From assembly GCF_000222585.1 (NCBI RefSeq), contig NZ_AFWE01000229.1, positions 1 to 50,439 on the forward strand: a DNA stretch of 50,439 bases, written 5' to 3'. Of this stretch, positions 16,708 through 26,081 are shown piece after piece. Below the pieces are notes generated by a model. It made no database searches. It saw only the letters and a list, made by a program, of their open reading frames with translations, and was not told the origin of the DNA. Every line of letters starts with the position of its first letter. Positions within the stretch are counted from its first letter, which is position 1. Both the position numbers and the translations under genes were made by a program. Origin of the DNA: Vibrio scophthalmi LMG 19158 (lineage in GTDB: Bacteria > Pseudomonadota > Gammaproteobacteria > Enterobacterales > Vibrionaceae).

Positions 16708-18405
16708 ATGCGTATTATGATAGTCGATGATCATGCTACCAACCGTGAGTTGTGCCGATTAATGCTCAGTCATATCACCTCACGAATTGATACGTTCGAG
16801 AGCGGCGTGGGTGTTGTTGAGTCGATGCGTGAAATGTCATTGCTGCCTGACGTCATTTTGTTAGATGTGATGATGCCTGAAAAAGATGGATTCACCACGG
16901 CCCAAGAGATTCGTCAGGCATTTCCCGATCACCATATCGCGATCATATTTTTGACCGTCCTCGATGACCATGACTCTTTCGAACGATGTTTAGCGCTTGG
17001 GGATGATTTTGTTTTGAAGCCGGTTGAGCGAAGTGTGTTACTTGCCAAAGTTCAAGCACACTTTCGTATTGTTCGGATGCACAATGAAGTGATTTCTCAG
17101 CGCGACGAACTGAGTCAGTTTCATGAGCAGGTGCGCTACGATTATGCCATGGCGGAATCGATCTTCTCTAACCTCAAAGAAGAAATGAGTTCTCAGGTCA
17201 AACATATCTTTGGCATTGATTATATATCGACCCCATCAACTATTTTTAACGGTGACTTGATTGTCGTTGCTAATCGTCCCCATGGGGGAGTGTACGTGAT
17301 GATAGCCGATGCCACAGGTCATGGATTGCCAGCCGCTATCTCTGCCATTCCTGCAACTCGCGCTTTTTTCTCGATGGCTTTGAAAGGAATGTCTCTAGGA
17401 GAAATTGCCACTGAGTTGAATGAAGTATTAGGCCGCTTTTTACCGAGTGGAATGATGCTTGCTGCGACTATTTTTGAAGTTCGGGCGAATGGCTTCGAAG
17501 TTTCAATGTGGGGAGGGGGGTTACCCGATGGTTACATTCTTTCTGAAGACGGTAAGATCGTCAGAAGGTTGGTGTCTAAGCACATGCCGTTAGGTGTGCT
17601 GTCGAACAGTGAATTCGAAACCGATCTGATTCATCTCAAGCTCGAGCCGAATCAAAAAATTATCGCCTACACGGATGGCTTAACCGAAGCGGTCAATGAG
17701 AAAGGTGAATTATTTGGCCAGGACCGTCTCGAAGCGGCCCTACAGCGGGGGGATTCTGCCATCCCTAAATTGTATGAATCCGTCCGTCAGTTTTCTCACC
17801 GAACCACCGATGACGATTTATCGATCCTTTCTATGACTTTTCCTATTTCAACTAACCAAGAAGTGACGTCGACAAGTAACGCCAATGCCATTAGCCATAT
17901 TAGCACGCAGTCGACGCTACGCTTCTCTTCTGAAGTGATTAAGAGTGTCAGTTTGATGACTGACGTGCGTCGCTACCTTATGGGGTTAATCAATGATGGC
18001 ACGCATTTGGATTTGGTCTGTTCGGTGTTGGCTGAACTATTATCGAATGCCATTGACCACGGTTTATTGAATCTTGATTCAAGCATTAAAGAACAACCGG
18101 ATGGTTTCTTTCTCTTTTATCAGTTAAGAGAAGATAAATTGACCGAGCTCGATAGGGATGCATGGATTCGTCTTGATCTCGATTTCGATCCTGACAAGAG
18201 CCAATTATTGATGATGGTCGAGCACAATGGTGAAGGCTTCGAATTTCAAGGTGCGCAGACATTGAGTGATAACAGTCTGACTTATGGACGGGGGATTGTA
18301 CTAGCATCAGAGCTATGCGAATCACTTGAATATACTAAGCAAGGAAAAAAAGTGACGGCTTTGTATCAGTTTACCTCACCGCATAATTTTCCACGTAGTC
18401 ACTAA
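16708..18405 (+). CDS. Response regulator with PP2C phosphatase and RsbW-like kinase
   Basis: A 565-residue signalling protein with three domains in order: REC (1-120, acidic pair D7/D8, phospho-acceptor D53 in LLDVMMPEKDG, T83, K104); SpoIIE/PP2C phosphatase (about 175-380, DATGHG at 201-206, YTDGLTEAV, DDDLSIL); HATPase anti-sigma kinase (about 410-555, N-box ELLSNAIDHG, G1 EHNGEGF, G2 YGRGIVLASEL). Phosphorylation of REC should activate the phosphatase toward the adjacent STAS protein, while the kinase domain opposes it. This architecture is that of HsbR/CrsR; CrsR sequesters RpoS in Shewanella. Target here is not known. No histidine kinase gene is adjacent. Confidence 0.9.
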   Translation: MRIMIVDDHATNRELCRLMLSHITSRIDTFESGVGVVESMREMSLLPDVILLDVMMPEKDGFTTAQEIRQAFPDHHIAIIFLTVLDDHDSFERCLALGDDFVLKPVERSVLLAKVQAHFRIVRMHNEVISQRDELSQFHEQVRYDYAMAESIFSNLKEEMSSQVKHIFGIDYISTPSTIFNGDLIVVANRPHGGVYVMIADATGHGLPAAISAIPATRAFFSMALKGMSLGEIATELNEVLGRFLPSGMMLAATIFEVRANGFEVSMWGGGLPDGYILSEDGKIVRRLVSKHMPLGVLSNSEFETDLIHLKLEPNQKIIAYTDGLTEAVNEKGELFGQDRLEAALQRGDSAIPKLYESVRQFSHRTTDDDLSILSMTFPISTNQEVTSTSNANAISHISTQSTLRFSSEVIKSVSLMTDVRRYLMGLINDGTHLDLVCSVLAELLSNAIDHGLLNLDSSIKEQPDGFFLFYQLREDKLTELDRDAWIRLDLDFDPDKSQLLMMVEHNGEGFEFQGAQTLSDNSLTYGRGIVLASELCESLEYTKQGKKVTALYQFTSPHNFPRSH

Positions 18406-18422
18406 TCCCAGTGGCGTTTCAA

Positions 18423-18435
18423 TTTACACTGTAAA
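18423..18435. other. parS2 centromere site
   Basis: TTTACACTGTAAA, exact consensus, between the signalling gene and its terminator. Confidence 0.9.
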
Positions 18436-18439
18436 ATGA

Positions 18440-18467
18440 AAAGTGAGAGGCAAAAGCCTCTCACTTT
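18440..18467. terminator. Bidirectional hairpin terminator
   Basis: Perfect 12-bp stem AAAGTGAGAGGC / GCCTCTCACTTT with AAAA loop between two convergent genes. T-runs are short, so strength is uncertain. Confidence 0.75.
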
Positions 18468-18534
18468 CTAGTTTAGCCGTTCACAATGAAAGTGGCCGTT
18501 TAGTCACTATCACTCTCGCATCTAACTTATTAGT

Positions 18535-20832
18535 TTAGATTCGGTCGGTAAAAGTTCGGCTGATCACATCTTGTTGCTGTTCACGAGTCAGAGAGTTGAA
18601 TCGAACCGCATAGCCAGAAACACGAATAGTCAGTTGAGGGTATTTATCAGGGTTCTCAACCGCATCCAGTAACATCTCACGATTTAACACATTGACGTTT
18701 AGGTGTTGTCCACCTTCAATGTTATTCACTCCTTCGTTGCTTTCATGGTGGAAGTAACCATCCATGAGGGCGGCTAAGTTCACTTTCTGGTTTAGCTCAT
18801 TTTTACCTAGTGCGCTAGGCACGATAGAGAAGGTGTAAGAGATGCCATCTTTAGCGTAGGCAAACGGCAGTTTAGCAACTGAAGCGAGTGAGGCCACTGC
18901 GCCTTTTTCATCTCGTCCATGCATAGGGTTAGCACCTGGCCCAAATGGCATGCCAGCACGACGTCCATCAGGAGTATTCCCTGTCTTTTTGCCATACACG
19001 ACGTTTGATGTGATGGTCAAAATAGACTGGGTAGGTTCAGCCTCTCGATAGGTGTGTTTTTGTTGAATCTTTTTCATAAAGCGTTCAACAAGATCACAGG
19101 CGATATCGTCCACTCGCGAATCGTTGTTACCAAATTTCGGATAATCACCCTCGATATTAAAATCGATCGCGATACCTTGTTCATTACGAATTGGTGTGAC
19201 TTTTGCGTATTTGATTGCGGCTAACGAATCGGCGACAACTGATAACCCAGCAATACCGCAAGCCATAGTACGGTGAACGTCGCGGTCCATTAATGCCATC
19301 AACGATGCTTCATAGCTGTAACGGTCATGTGAGTAATGGATAATGTTTAAAGCCGTCACATATTGAGTGGCCAGCCAATCTAGCATCTCATCAAAGCGAG
19401 GCATGATGCGTGCGTAATCCAATACTTCATCGTCGATGCGAGGCACTTGTGGCCCAACTTGGGTAATGGTTTTTTCGTCGACGCCACCATTGATGGTATA
19501 AAGCAGTGCCTTGGCAAGGTTCGCGCGAGCCCCAAAAAACTGCATATGCTTGCCAACAACTTGAGGACTAACACAACAGGCGATAGCGTAATCATCGTTA
19601 TCGAAGTCCGGGCGCATTAAGTCATCATTTTCGTATTGAATCGAAGAGGTATCGATAGAGACTTTGGCTGCGTACTGTTTGAAAGCTGCCGGTAATTGCT
19701 CAGACCATAGAATGGTCATATTCGGCTCGGGAGCAGGTCCCATGGTATGCAGTGTATGTAGATAACGGAAAGTGGTTTTGCTTACTAGAGTTCGGCCATC
19801 GACACCCATACCCGCCATTGCTTCTGTTGCCCAGATTGGGTCGCCAGAAAACAATGAATCGTATTCAGGTGTACGTAAAAATCGAACCATGCGTAGCTTC
19901 ATGATGAAGTGATCAATCAGCTCTTGGGCTTGTTTCTCATCAATTAGCCCCAGTTCGATATCTCGCTCAATATAAATATCGAGGAAGGTTGATGTGCGAC
20001 CTAGAGACATCGCTGCGCCATTTTGAGACTTAACGGCAGCAAGGTAGCCAAAGTAGGTGAATTGAATCGCTTGTTGCGCTGTGCGCGCAGGTGACGACAT
20101 ATCAATACCGTACTTTAAACCCATCTGACGAATGTCTTCTAATGCACGAATTTGGTCAGTAATTTCTTCACGTAGGCGCAGGGTCTTTTCAAGATCTTGC
20201 CCGTTTTCTAGTTGTGCTTGAGTTGAATCCAGTTGCGATTTTTTATCGGCTTTAAGGAAATTGATGCCATAAAGTGCAAGGCGGCGATAGTCGCCAATGA
20301 TACGGCCACGGCCATACGCATCGGGTAGGCCAGTAATGATGCCAGATTTACGACAAGCTTTAATCTCTTTGGTATAAAGATCGAATGCCGCTTGGTTGTG
20401 GGTTTTTCGATATTCAGTGAATGTCTTTTCGATGGAGGGATCAAGCTCGCGGCCATACACTTCACACGATGTTTTCACCATGCGAATACCGCCGTTGGCG
20501 ATAATACCGCGTTTTAAAGGTTTGTCAGTTTGGAGGCCAACGATGGTCTCAAGGTTTTGATCGATGTAACCGGCGTCATGGGAGATGATGGTTGAAACGA
20601 CGTCAGTATCAAAGTCGACAGGAGCGTGAGTACGACTTTCTTGTTTAATACCTTCTAATACTTGTTCCCATAATTGCAGTGTTGAATCACTTGCTTCGGC
20701 AAGAAATGATTCATCACCTTCATAAGGGGTATAGTTTTTCTGAATGAAATCACGCGTATTAACATCGGTCTGCCAATCACCGGCTGTAAAACCGTGCCAA
20801 GCTTCTATCATATCTGTCGTTGGGATAGTCAT
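18535..20832 (-). CDS. pflB: Formate acetyltransferase (pyruvate formate-lyase)
   Basis: A 765-residue glycyl-radical enzyme converting pyruvate and CoA to acetyl-CoA and formate during fermentation. It is near-colinear with E. coli PflB (760 residues): N-terminal [21 protein letters not shown], the catalytic Cys pair in [18 protein letters not shown], and the radical glycine in RVSGYAVRF (Gly740). A few residues are inserted near [19 protein letters not shown] precedes the ATG, an excellent ribosome binding site. No pyruvate formate-lyase activase gene is adjacent, so activation depends on an enzyme encoded elsewhere. Oxygen control is expected, but only a weak FNR-like site was seen. Confidence 0.95.
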   Translation of the reverse strand: MTIPTTDMIEAWHGFTAGDWQTDVNTRDFIQKNYTPYEGDESFLAEASDSTLQLWEQVLEGIKQESRTHAPVDFDTDVVSTIISHDAGYIDQNLETIVGLQTDKPLKRGIIANGGIRMVKTSCEVYGRELDPSIEKTFTEYRKTHNQAAFDLYTKEIKACRKSGIITGLPDAYGRGRIIGDYRRLALYGINFLKADKKSQLDSTQAQLENGQDLEKTLRLREEITDQIRALEDIRQMGLKYGIDMSSPARTAQQAIQFTYFGYLAAVKSQNGAAMSLGRTSTFLDIYIERDIELGLIDEKQAQELIDHFIMKLRMVRFLRTPEYDSLFSGDPIWATEAMAGMGVDGRTLVSKTTFRYLHTLHTMGPAPEPNMTILWSEQLPAAFKQYAAKVSIDTSSIQYENDDLMRPDFDNDDYAIACCVSPQVVGKHMQFFGARANLAKALLYTINGGVDEKTITQVGPQVPRIDDEVLDYARIMPRFDEMLDWLATQYVTALNIIHYSHDRYSYEASLMALMDRDVHRTMACGIAGLSVVADSLAAIKYAKVTPIRNEQGIAIDFNIEGDYPKFGNNDSRVDDIACDLVERFMKKIQQKHTYREAEPTQSILTITSNVVYGKKTGNTPDGRRAGMPFGPGANPMHGRDEKGAVASLASVAKLPFAYAKDGISYTFSIVPSALGKNELNQKVNLAALMDGYFHHESNEGVNNIEGGQHLNVNVLNREMLLDAVENPDKYPQLTIRVSGYAVRFNSLTREQQQDVISRTFTDRI

Positions 20833-21134
20833 AGGACCTCCTAAAGTATTGACAATTATTAAGTATCGATTAATTGATCGAACTGTTGTTCGTTTAAAAT
20901 CATCATAGGCGGCTGAGTTTGTGAGTAAAGTGCATTGTTTTTATAAATTACATGCATTTTATACATATATATTAAGATCAATAATTTATAGATGAAGTTA
21001 GCGAGAGCTACGCTAAATAAAGTTGATGTTATTTCGAGGGGTGGTTCATTTGGTGTTGAAATAAATAATGAACCACTGCATTATGAACTAATACACTAAA
21101 TGAGCCTGTTGTTCTTACCCAGTATGGAGAGGTT
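20833..21134. promoter_or_regulatory. Divergent control region of pflB and the recombinase-like gene
   Basis: 302 bp, AT-rich. It holds a weak FNR-like site about 135-150 bp upstream of pflB (minus strand TTGAT-CTTA-ATATA at 20968-20981, 8 of 10 consensus bases) and a perfect inverted repeat GTGGTTCATT / AATGAACCAC (21041-21076) upstream of the recombinase-like gene. Confidence 0.4.
21041..21076. repeat. Perfect 10-bp inverted repeat upstream of recombinase-like gene
   Basis: GTGGTTCATT and AATGAACCAC separated by 16 bp, ending 58 bp before the ATG at 21135. A related half, TTATGAAC, follows at about 21080. Could be an operator or a recombinase crossover-type site. Confidence 0.6.
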
Positions 21135-21779
21135 ATGGCCAGTTATATCTACACTCGTTTCTCACCCAAAAATCGTGCATATCGAGATCAACTTGAGCAA
21201 TTAACCCAGTTTGCCCCAAACGCTGTGCATATTGAGGACCGAGTTCATGGCTTTGTTCCTCCCCTTGAAAGGGCGGAGTTTAGTGCACTAGCGACTCGTC
21301 TTCATTCTGGAGATACGCTGGTTATCTGGTGGTTAACAGTTTTTGGCCGTGATTTTAATCAAGCGGCGAATACTGTGACTCAGCTTCTTGAACAAGGAGT
21401 CACCATCAAACTGCTTTGCGAACCACTTTGTTTTGAACCCAATTCAGAACAAAGTCGAATTTTACTCTCGCTGCTTTCAGGTTATGACAAGGTGCAAACT
21501 CAGCATCGATTGTTTGCTGCTGAACAAGGAAGACAAGCGCTCAAGGACAACCCCGAGGTGTGGCAGCAGAAATTTCGCGGTCGACCTGCCAATAAAGAGA
21601 AGCATAAACGTATTGCAATGAAACTGTTACAGGGTCACTCAATTAGGCATGTAGCGGAGCTTTGTTCAGTGAGTGAATCAACAGTCAAACGAGTCAAAGC
21701 AAAATTGCAGCAATTTGATGCTGAAGGCGGTTTAACTGCACGTGGAAATAATCCATGGACAGAGGGTGAAAAGAAATGA
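21135..21779 (+). CDS. Serine-recombinase-like protein, partly degenerate
   Basis: A 214-residue protein with a resolvase/invertase N-terminal domain and a C-terminal helix-turn-helix (residues about 165-195, HSIRHVAELCSVSESTVKRVKAKL). The N-terminal YIYTRFSPKN keeps the candidate nucleophile serine and preceding Arg, but the usual DRLGR motif reads LTVFGRD, so the first conserved Arg of that motif appears lost while the second stays. No transposon ends or inverted target are evident. It overlaps the MFS gene by 4 bp (ATGA), so it may act as a DNA-binding regulator of that exporter rather than as an invertase. GGAGAGG precedes the ATG. Confidence 0.78.
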   Translation: MASYIYTRFSPKNRAYRDQLEQLTQFAPNAVHIEDRVHGFVPPLERAEFSALATRLHSGDTLVIWWLTVFGRDFNQAANTVTQLLEQGVTIKLLCEPLCFEPNSEQSRILLSLLSGYDKVQTQHRLFAAEQGRQALKDNPEVWQQKFRGRPANKEKHKRIAMKLLQGHSIRHVAELCSVSESTVKRVKAKLQQFDAEGGLTARGNNPWTEGEKK

Positions 21780-22960
21780 ACCAACCTTTTTCTTTTCGTT
21801 CTATTTTATTAGCGTGCTTGATTATCAGTATTGGTCAATTGAGCATGGGTCTCGTTTTTCCCTCGTTGCCGTGGATTGCAAAAGATTTCGCGATTTCACT
21901 TGAGCAAGCTCAGTTGTTGGTTAGTGTCTACTTATTGGGCTTTGGCCCTTCGCAATTTCTTTATGGACCAATTTCGGATGCGCTTGGGCGCAAGAAAGTC
22001 TTATTGACGGGATTGCTCATTGCGATGTTGGGTCTGTTGATGATCATTTTCTTCAGCCAAACTTTTACCGCGATGGTCGCAGGGCGTTTTTTACAGGGAT
22101 TGGGCACGGGTTGTTGTGCGGTGTTAGCACGCGCCTCGACTCGAGATCGCTTTAATGGACCGGAGTTACCTGTCGCGATGTCTTATATCGCTATGGCGGC
22201 GTCGATAACACCATTGTTTGCCCCCGTCATTGGTGGTTTTATCAATTTTCATTTTGGCTGGAGCATGGTGTTTATCTCCTTGCTGGGTTATGTCTCTATC
22301 GCTTGGGTCATTATTACCGTTCGCTTTAAAGAAACGGTGACCGAGTATTCGAAAGTGCCTTCAGCGAAAAAAATGTTGCGCCAATATCGCGATCTGTTGG
22401 CATCACGCTATTTTGTTAGTTTTGCCAGTATCAGTTGGCTTAATTTCAGTTTGATGATCACGACCGTTTCGGTGATGCCATTTATCATGCAAAACCAAAT
22501 TGGCATGACATCCGATCAATATGCAATGTGGGCGATCATTCCTGCGCTTGGCATGCTAGCGGGTACCAGTATTTGTAATCGGGTCAGGCCACTTATCGGC
22601 AGCAAGAAAATGCTACTCTGCACACCAGTACTGCATCTTAGCGCCGCATTGTGGCTATTCTTCTGCCCAGTAGAACCACTTTATCTGATGCTCGGCCAGC
22701 TGTTGATGATCTTGGGTAACGGCATTGCACTGCCATGTGCTCAAGCGATGGTGATGCAACCGTTCAAGCGTCACGCGGGGGCCGCTGCTGCAATGTCTGG
22801 CGGTGGACAAATGGTTGTCTCGTCATTAGTGAGTATGCTGTTAGTCCAACTTGGCTTGAGTCATGCTTGGCACCTTTCGCTGGTAATTGTTCTTTTTGCT
22901 GTGATTACATTCACCAATATTGTGCGGGGTTTCAATAGCCCCGAGCCCCAAATTGACTAA
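21776..22960 (+). CDS. MFS drug-efflux transporter, Bcr/CflA type
   Basis: A 394-residue, 12-helix major facilitator of the DHA1 Bcr/CflA/EmrD group, an inner-membrane proton-driven exporter of drugs or metabolites. The loop 2-3 motif A is GPISDALGRKKVL, and the TM5 region carries the antiporter-type GIG/APVIGG stretch (ASITPLFAPVIGGFI). Translationally coupled to the recombinase-like gene, which suggests local control. Substrate cannot be told from sequence. A terminator follows 50 bp downstream. Confidence 0.88.
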   Translation: MNQPFSFRSILLACLIISIGQLSMGLVFPSLPWIAKDFAISLEQAQLLVSVYLLGFGPSQFLYGPISDALGRKKVLLTGLLIAMLGLLMIIFFSQTFTAMVAGRFLQGLGTGCCAVLARASTRDRFNGPELPVAMSYIAMAASITPLFAPVIGGFINFHFGWSMVFISLLGYVSIAWVIITVRFKETVTEYSKVPSAKKMLRQYRDLLASRYFVSFASISWLNFSLMITTVSVMPFIMQNQIGMTSDQYAMWAIIPALGMLAGTSICNRVRPLIGSKKMLLCTPVLHLSAALWLFFCPVEPLYLMLGQLLMILGNGIALPCAQAMVMQPFKRHAGAAAAMSGGGQMVVSSLVSMLLVQLGLSHAWHLSLVIVLFAVITFTNIVRGFNSPEPQID

Positions 22961-23007
22961 CTAGCGATTTAGATTAAAACGTCGCGACTTAGATCCTCGC
23001 TATTCTT

Positions 23008-23044
23008 ACAACGCTACTTCGATTCGTCGTGGTAGCGTTTTTTT
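23008..23044 (+). terminator. Terminator of the MFS operon
   Basis: AACGCTAC / GTAGCGTT stem with a 14-nt loop containing a short inner pairing, then TTTTTTT. Confidence 0.85.
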
Positions 23045-23203
23045 ATATTCTTTTCTAGTTAAAAATAGGCAAGACAGAGACTTAGATTGCTATTTTTGAT
23101 TGTTGATGGCGAAAAAATCAACAACATCACTTATATTTTCCTTAGTTGATAGAAATGGCGTATTCGCCGCTCATCAAGGATGAGTTCATATAAGGTGCAA
23201 GGA

Positions 23204-25018
23204 ATGCAAATCGGTAACGAAGCGCTGGTTTTAGCGGCGGTAGGGGTTGTTGGTTTAGGTTGTCAGTGGCTTGCATGGCGGTTACGTTTGCCTGCCATCT
23301 TGTTTTTGTTATTAGCGGGGATTGTTCTCGGCCCCATCTTACAGTTGTTCGATCCTGATGCCGTATTGGGTAACCTACTTTTTCCTTTAGTTTCACTCGC
23401 GGTAGCGGTGATCTTGTTTGAAGGTAGTTTGACGCTCAATTTCAAACAGATCAAAGCGGTAAGTGGCTCTGTTTGGAGCATTGTCTCGATTGGTGCATTG
23501 GTTTCTTGGCTATTGACCAGCGTCGCGACGCATTATCTTCTTGGCTTTGAATGGCAATTGGCCATTTTGTTTGCCAGCCTAACGGTGGTAACGGGGCCGA
23601 CGGTTATCGTGCCGCTGTTAAGAACGGTGCGACCGAATGCCAAATTGGCCAATATCTTACGTTGGGAAGGGATTCTTATTGATCCCATCGGCGCACTTTT
23701 TGTGGTGATGGTGTATGAATTTATTGTTTCTCATAGCGCGGTTAACAGTGTTGAGGTCTTTATTACTCTAATTGCGGTAGGAGTGGGCTTTGGTATCGCC
23801 TCAGGCGCAGCTGTCGCGACGGCGCTACGCAGAGCATGGCTACCGGAATACTTACAACCTTTTGCGGTGCTCATGATTGTATTAGGCGTGTTTGCGATTT
23901 CTAACCATATTGAATCGGAAGCGGGCCTACTGACGGTTACGGTAATGGGCATGTGGTTGGCGAATGCAAAGGGGATCAATCTGCAACAAATCCTCCATTT
24001 CAAAGAACACCTTACGATCCTACTCATCACTGGATTATTTATTTTCTTAGCCGCTCGTATTCATTTAGATGATTTTGCCGCTCTAGGCGTTGCTTCAGTG
24101 CTGTTGTTTGTCTTTATGCAGCTTGTCTCTCGTCCAGTCTCTATTTTCCTCTCTACGATGCGTAGCGGGCTTTCTTTACGTGAAAAGCTGTTTCTGTCTT
24201 GGGTTGCCCCGCGCGGGATTGTGGCTGCGTCTATTTCATCCCTGTTTGCTATTAAGTTGATGGAGTACGGGATAAGTGAAGCGGTGTTGCTGGTGCCTTT
24301 AACGTTTATGGTGATCATTGGTACCGTTGTTCTGCAAAGTGCTACCGCACGACCAATGGCACTGGCGCTCGACGTAGCAGAAGCCAAGCCGCGTGGTTTT
24401 TTGTTGATTGGCGCTAACCGAGTTGCCCAGGAAATAGGCCAAGCATTGGTTCGTTATGATCGTCGTGTTTTATTGACTGATTCAAATTGGGATTACATCA
24501 GCCAGGTGCGAATGCAGGGAATGGAGGGCTATTATGGCAATCCGATTTCGAGCCATGCTGAGGACAATCTCAACTTGATCGGTATTGGCCAAGTGGTCGC
24601 ACTTACCTCAGATCAACATTTCAACATGATGGCTTGTATGCAGTTCGTGACGGATTTTGGTGAAGATAAGGTCCATTGCTTACAGAAAACCATACGTAGC
24701 GAGAAACCCTCCAGTGAGAAGCATACGGTGTCTGCACAATATCATGGGCAATTGCTGATGGGAGGGAACGTCAGTTACAGCCAATTGGCCAGTTTACTCA
24801 GCCAAGGCGCGGAAATTCGTCACACCAAGTTAAGTGATAGCTTCAGTTATGCTGATTATCTTGAATTTCACAAACATAACTTTGTGCAACCGCTATTTTA
24901 TGTCGCTGATAATGATCAGATCCATTTTTGTGATGATCCTGAACACTTCTTGCCAGCCAATGGGTGTACGGTTATCGCGTTGATCCGCGAAAGTGACACG
25001 ATCAGAGATCAAGACTAA
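23204..25018 (+). CDS. Cation:proton antiporter (CPA family) with TrkA-N-like tail
   Basis: A 604-residue inner-membrane antiporter of the NhaP/CPA1 group, exchanging Na+ or K+ for protons. About 12 hydrophobic segments span residues 5-385, with LLLAGIVLGPI, LTVVTGPTVIVPLL, EGILIDPIGALF (the acidic transport motif) and SWVAPRGIVAASI. A C-terminal Rossmann-like RCK/TrkA-N domain begins GFLLIGANRVAQEIGQAL and suggests nucleotide gating. I chose the ATG at 23204 because AAGG lies 8 bases upstream; an ATG at 23180 would add eight residues. Monocistronic. Confidence 0.85.
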   Translation: MQIGNEALVLAAVGVVGLGCQWLAWRLRLPAILFLLLAGIVLGPILQLFDPDAVLGNLLFPLVSLAVAVILFEGSLTLNFKQIKAVSGSVWSIVSIGALVSWLLTSVATHYLLGFEWQLAILFASLTVVTGPTVIVPLLRTVRPNAKLANILRWEGILIDPIGALFVVMVYEFIVSHSAVNSVEVFITLIAVGVGFGIASGAAVATALRRAWLPEYLQPFAVLMIVLGVFAISNHIESEAGLLTVTVMGMWLANAKGINLQQILHFKEHLTILLITGLFIFLAARIHLDDFAALGVASVLLFVFMQLVSRPVSIFLSTMRSGLSLREKLFLSWVAPRGIVAASISSLFAIKLMEYGISEAVLLVPLTFMVIIGTVVLQSATARPMALALDVAEAKPRGFLLIGANRVAQEIGQALVRYDRRVLLTDSNWDYISQVRMQGMEGYYGNPISSHAEDNLNLIGIGQVVALTSDQHFNMMACMQFVTDFGEDKVHCLQKTIRSEKPSSEKHTVSAQYHGQLLMGGNVSYSQLASLLSQGAEIRHTKLSDSFSYADYLEFHKHNFVQPLFYVADNDQIHFCDDPEHFLPANGCTVIALIRESDTIRDQD

Positions 25019-26081
25019 CGTGATCCTGTGCTTTTTTATTGGCTGTAACGCCTAGATCTTCAGTTTGAGTGGATGAAAAGTAAGTGGTGTCCCTATGTTT
25101 TACTGATGATCTTGTAAATGTGGTGGCGATTTTATCTACTATCGCCACCATATCCCAATGAGTCAATTTCCTCTTTTTCTTATCGGGTTTTGATTGTTTT
25201 TTCACGGGGTGGAGTAAAAGGTAAACGCATTTTGCCTTGAATTTGTACGCGCGTTGTTTCTTTAGACAAAGCTGACGGAGAGGTTGAGGCTTGCTATTGG
25301 CTAATAGAGCGTCGTTATAGCCCCTAATTTGCGTTGGTTAAACGTGAAAATTAAGAGTAGATTCAAACCAGAAAGATCATCATTGCTTTGATCTTATTGA
25401 ATCCTTTGTTTAATGACATCAGTCGATCATTTTGCTGCGATCTCAACACCGAACGATAAATTAATCTAGGCCTTTACTTTGAATGAGATCCTTGACTCAA
25501 CGGGGGGTTTTAGTTGGGAGATATCGTTTTTAGAGGTATAGGAGATGGAGAGATTGAACGATATGAAAGATCCATTTTGAAACTATGCCTTGGTAAGTAG
25601 GGTCAGCTTAAATTATAAATTTAGTTGATTGTTTATTTTCTATTTTTGAATTTAGATTCAAGATAAAGCCTTAGAGACATTCACACTTATCTTTTGAGTG
25701 TATATTTTTTCATTTAATTAAAGTTAATAATGAGTAGCACTTGTAAGGAATGATGGTTGATATCTTTATTTGTTAACATAATAAACTGTTTACATTTCTA
25801 TAAAGCTACTCTCTAAATTAGTCGTATTTTTCCTACTCATTGAGAATTACCATTTAATTTTTGCATGTTAAGTCGCCACTTGTAAATTTCAATTCAGTAA
25901 GTTACTTAATAAGTGCCTAAAAAAGCACTCACAACGTTAACCAATCGTGTTGATAAATATTATTTGATGAAGAATATTAAAGCATGTTCATAGTATGTGC
26001 ATCTTTGATTACATTCTGTAACACTTGGAAATGTTTTGTATTTTTGAGTGCAACTATTTTCTGCTGGGGGGCAAAAATTAA
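25019..26081. other. Long AT-rich intergenic region
   Basis: 1.06 kb before the chemoreceptor gene. I see no ORF with a credible ribosome binding site, no tRNA and no strong terminator. Base composition drops toward AT from about 25.6 kb on. It could contain an unseen small RNA or silenced promoter, but I cannot support one. Confidence 0.5.

Noticed and set aside
25002-25205. 67-codon GTG-started minus-strand frame overlapping the end of the antiporter gene
   Set aside because: No ribosome binding site before the GTG, overlap with the antiporter stop, and low-complexity Lys-rich start; not enough support for a gene.
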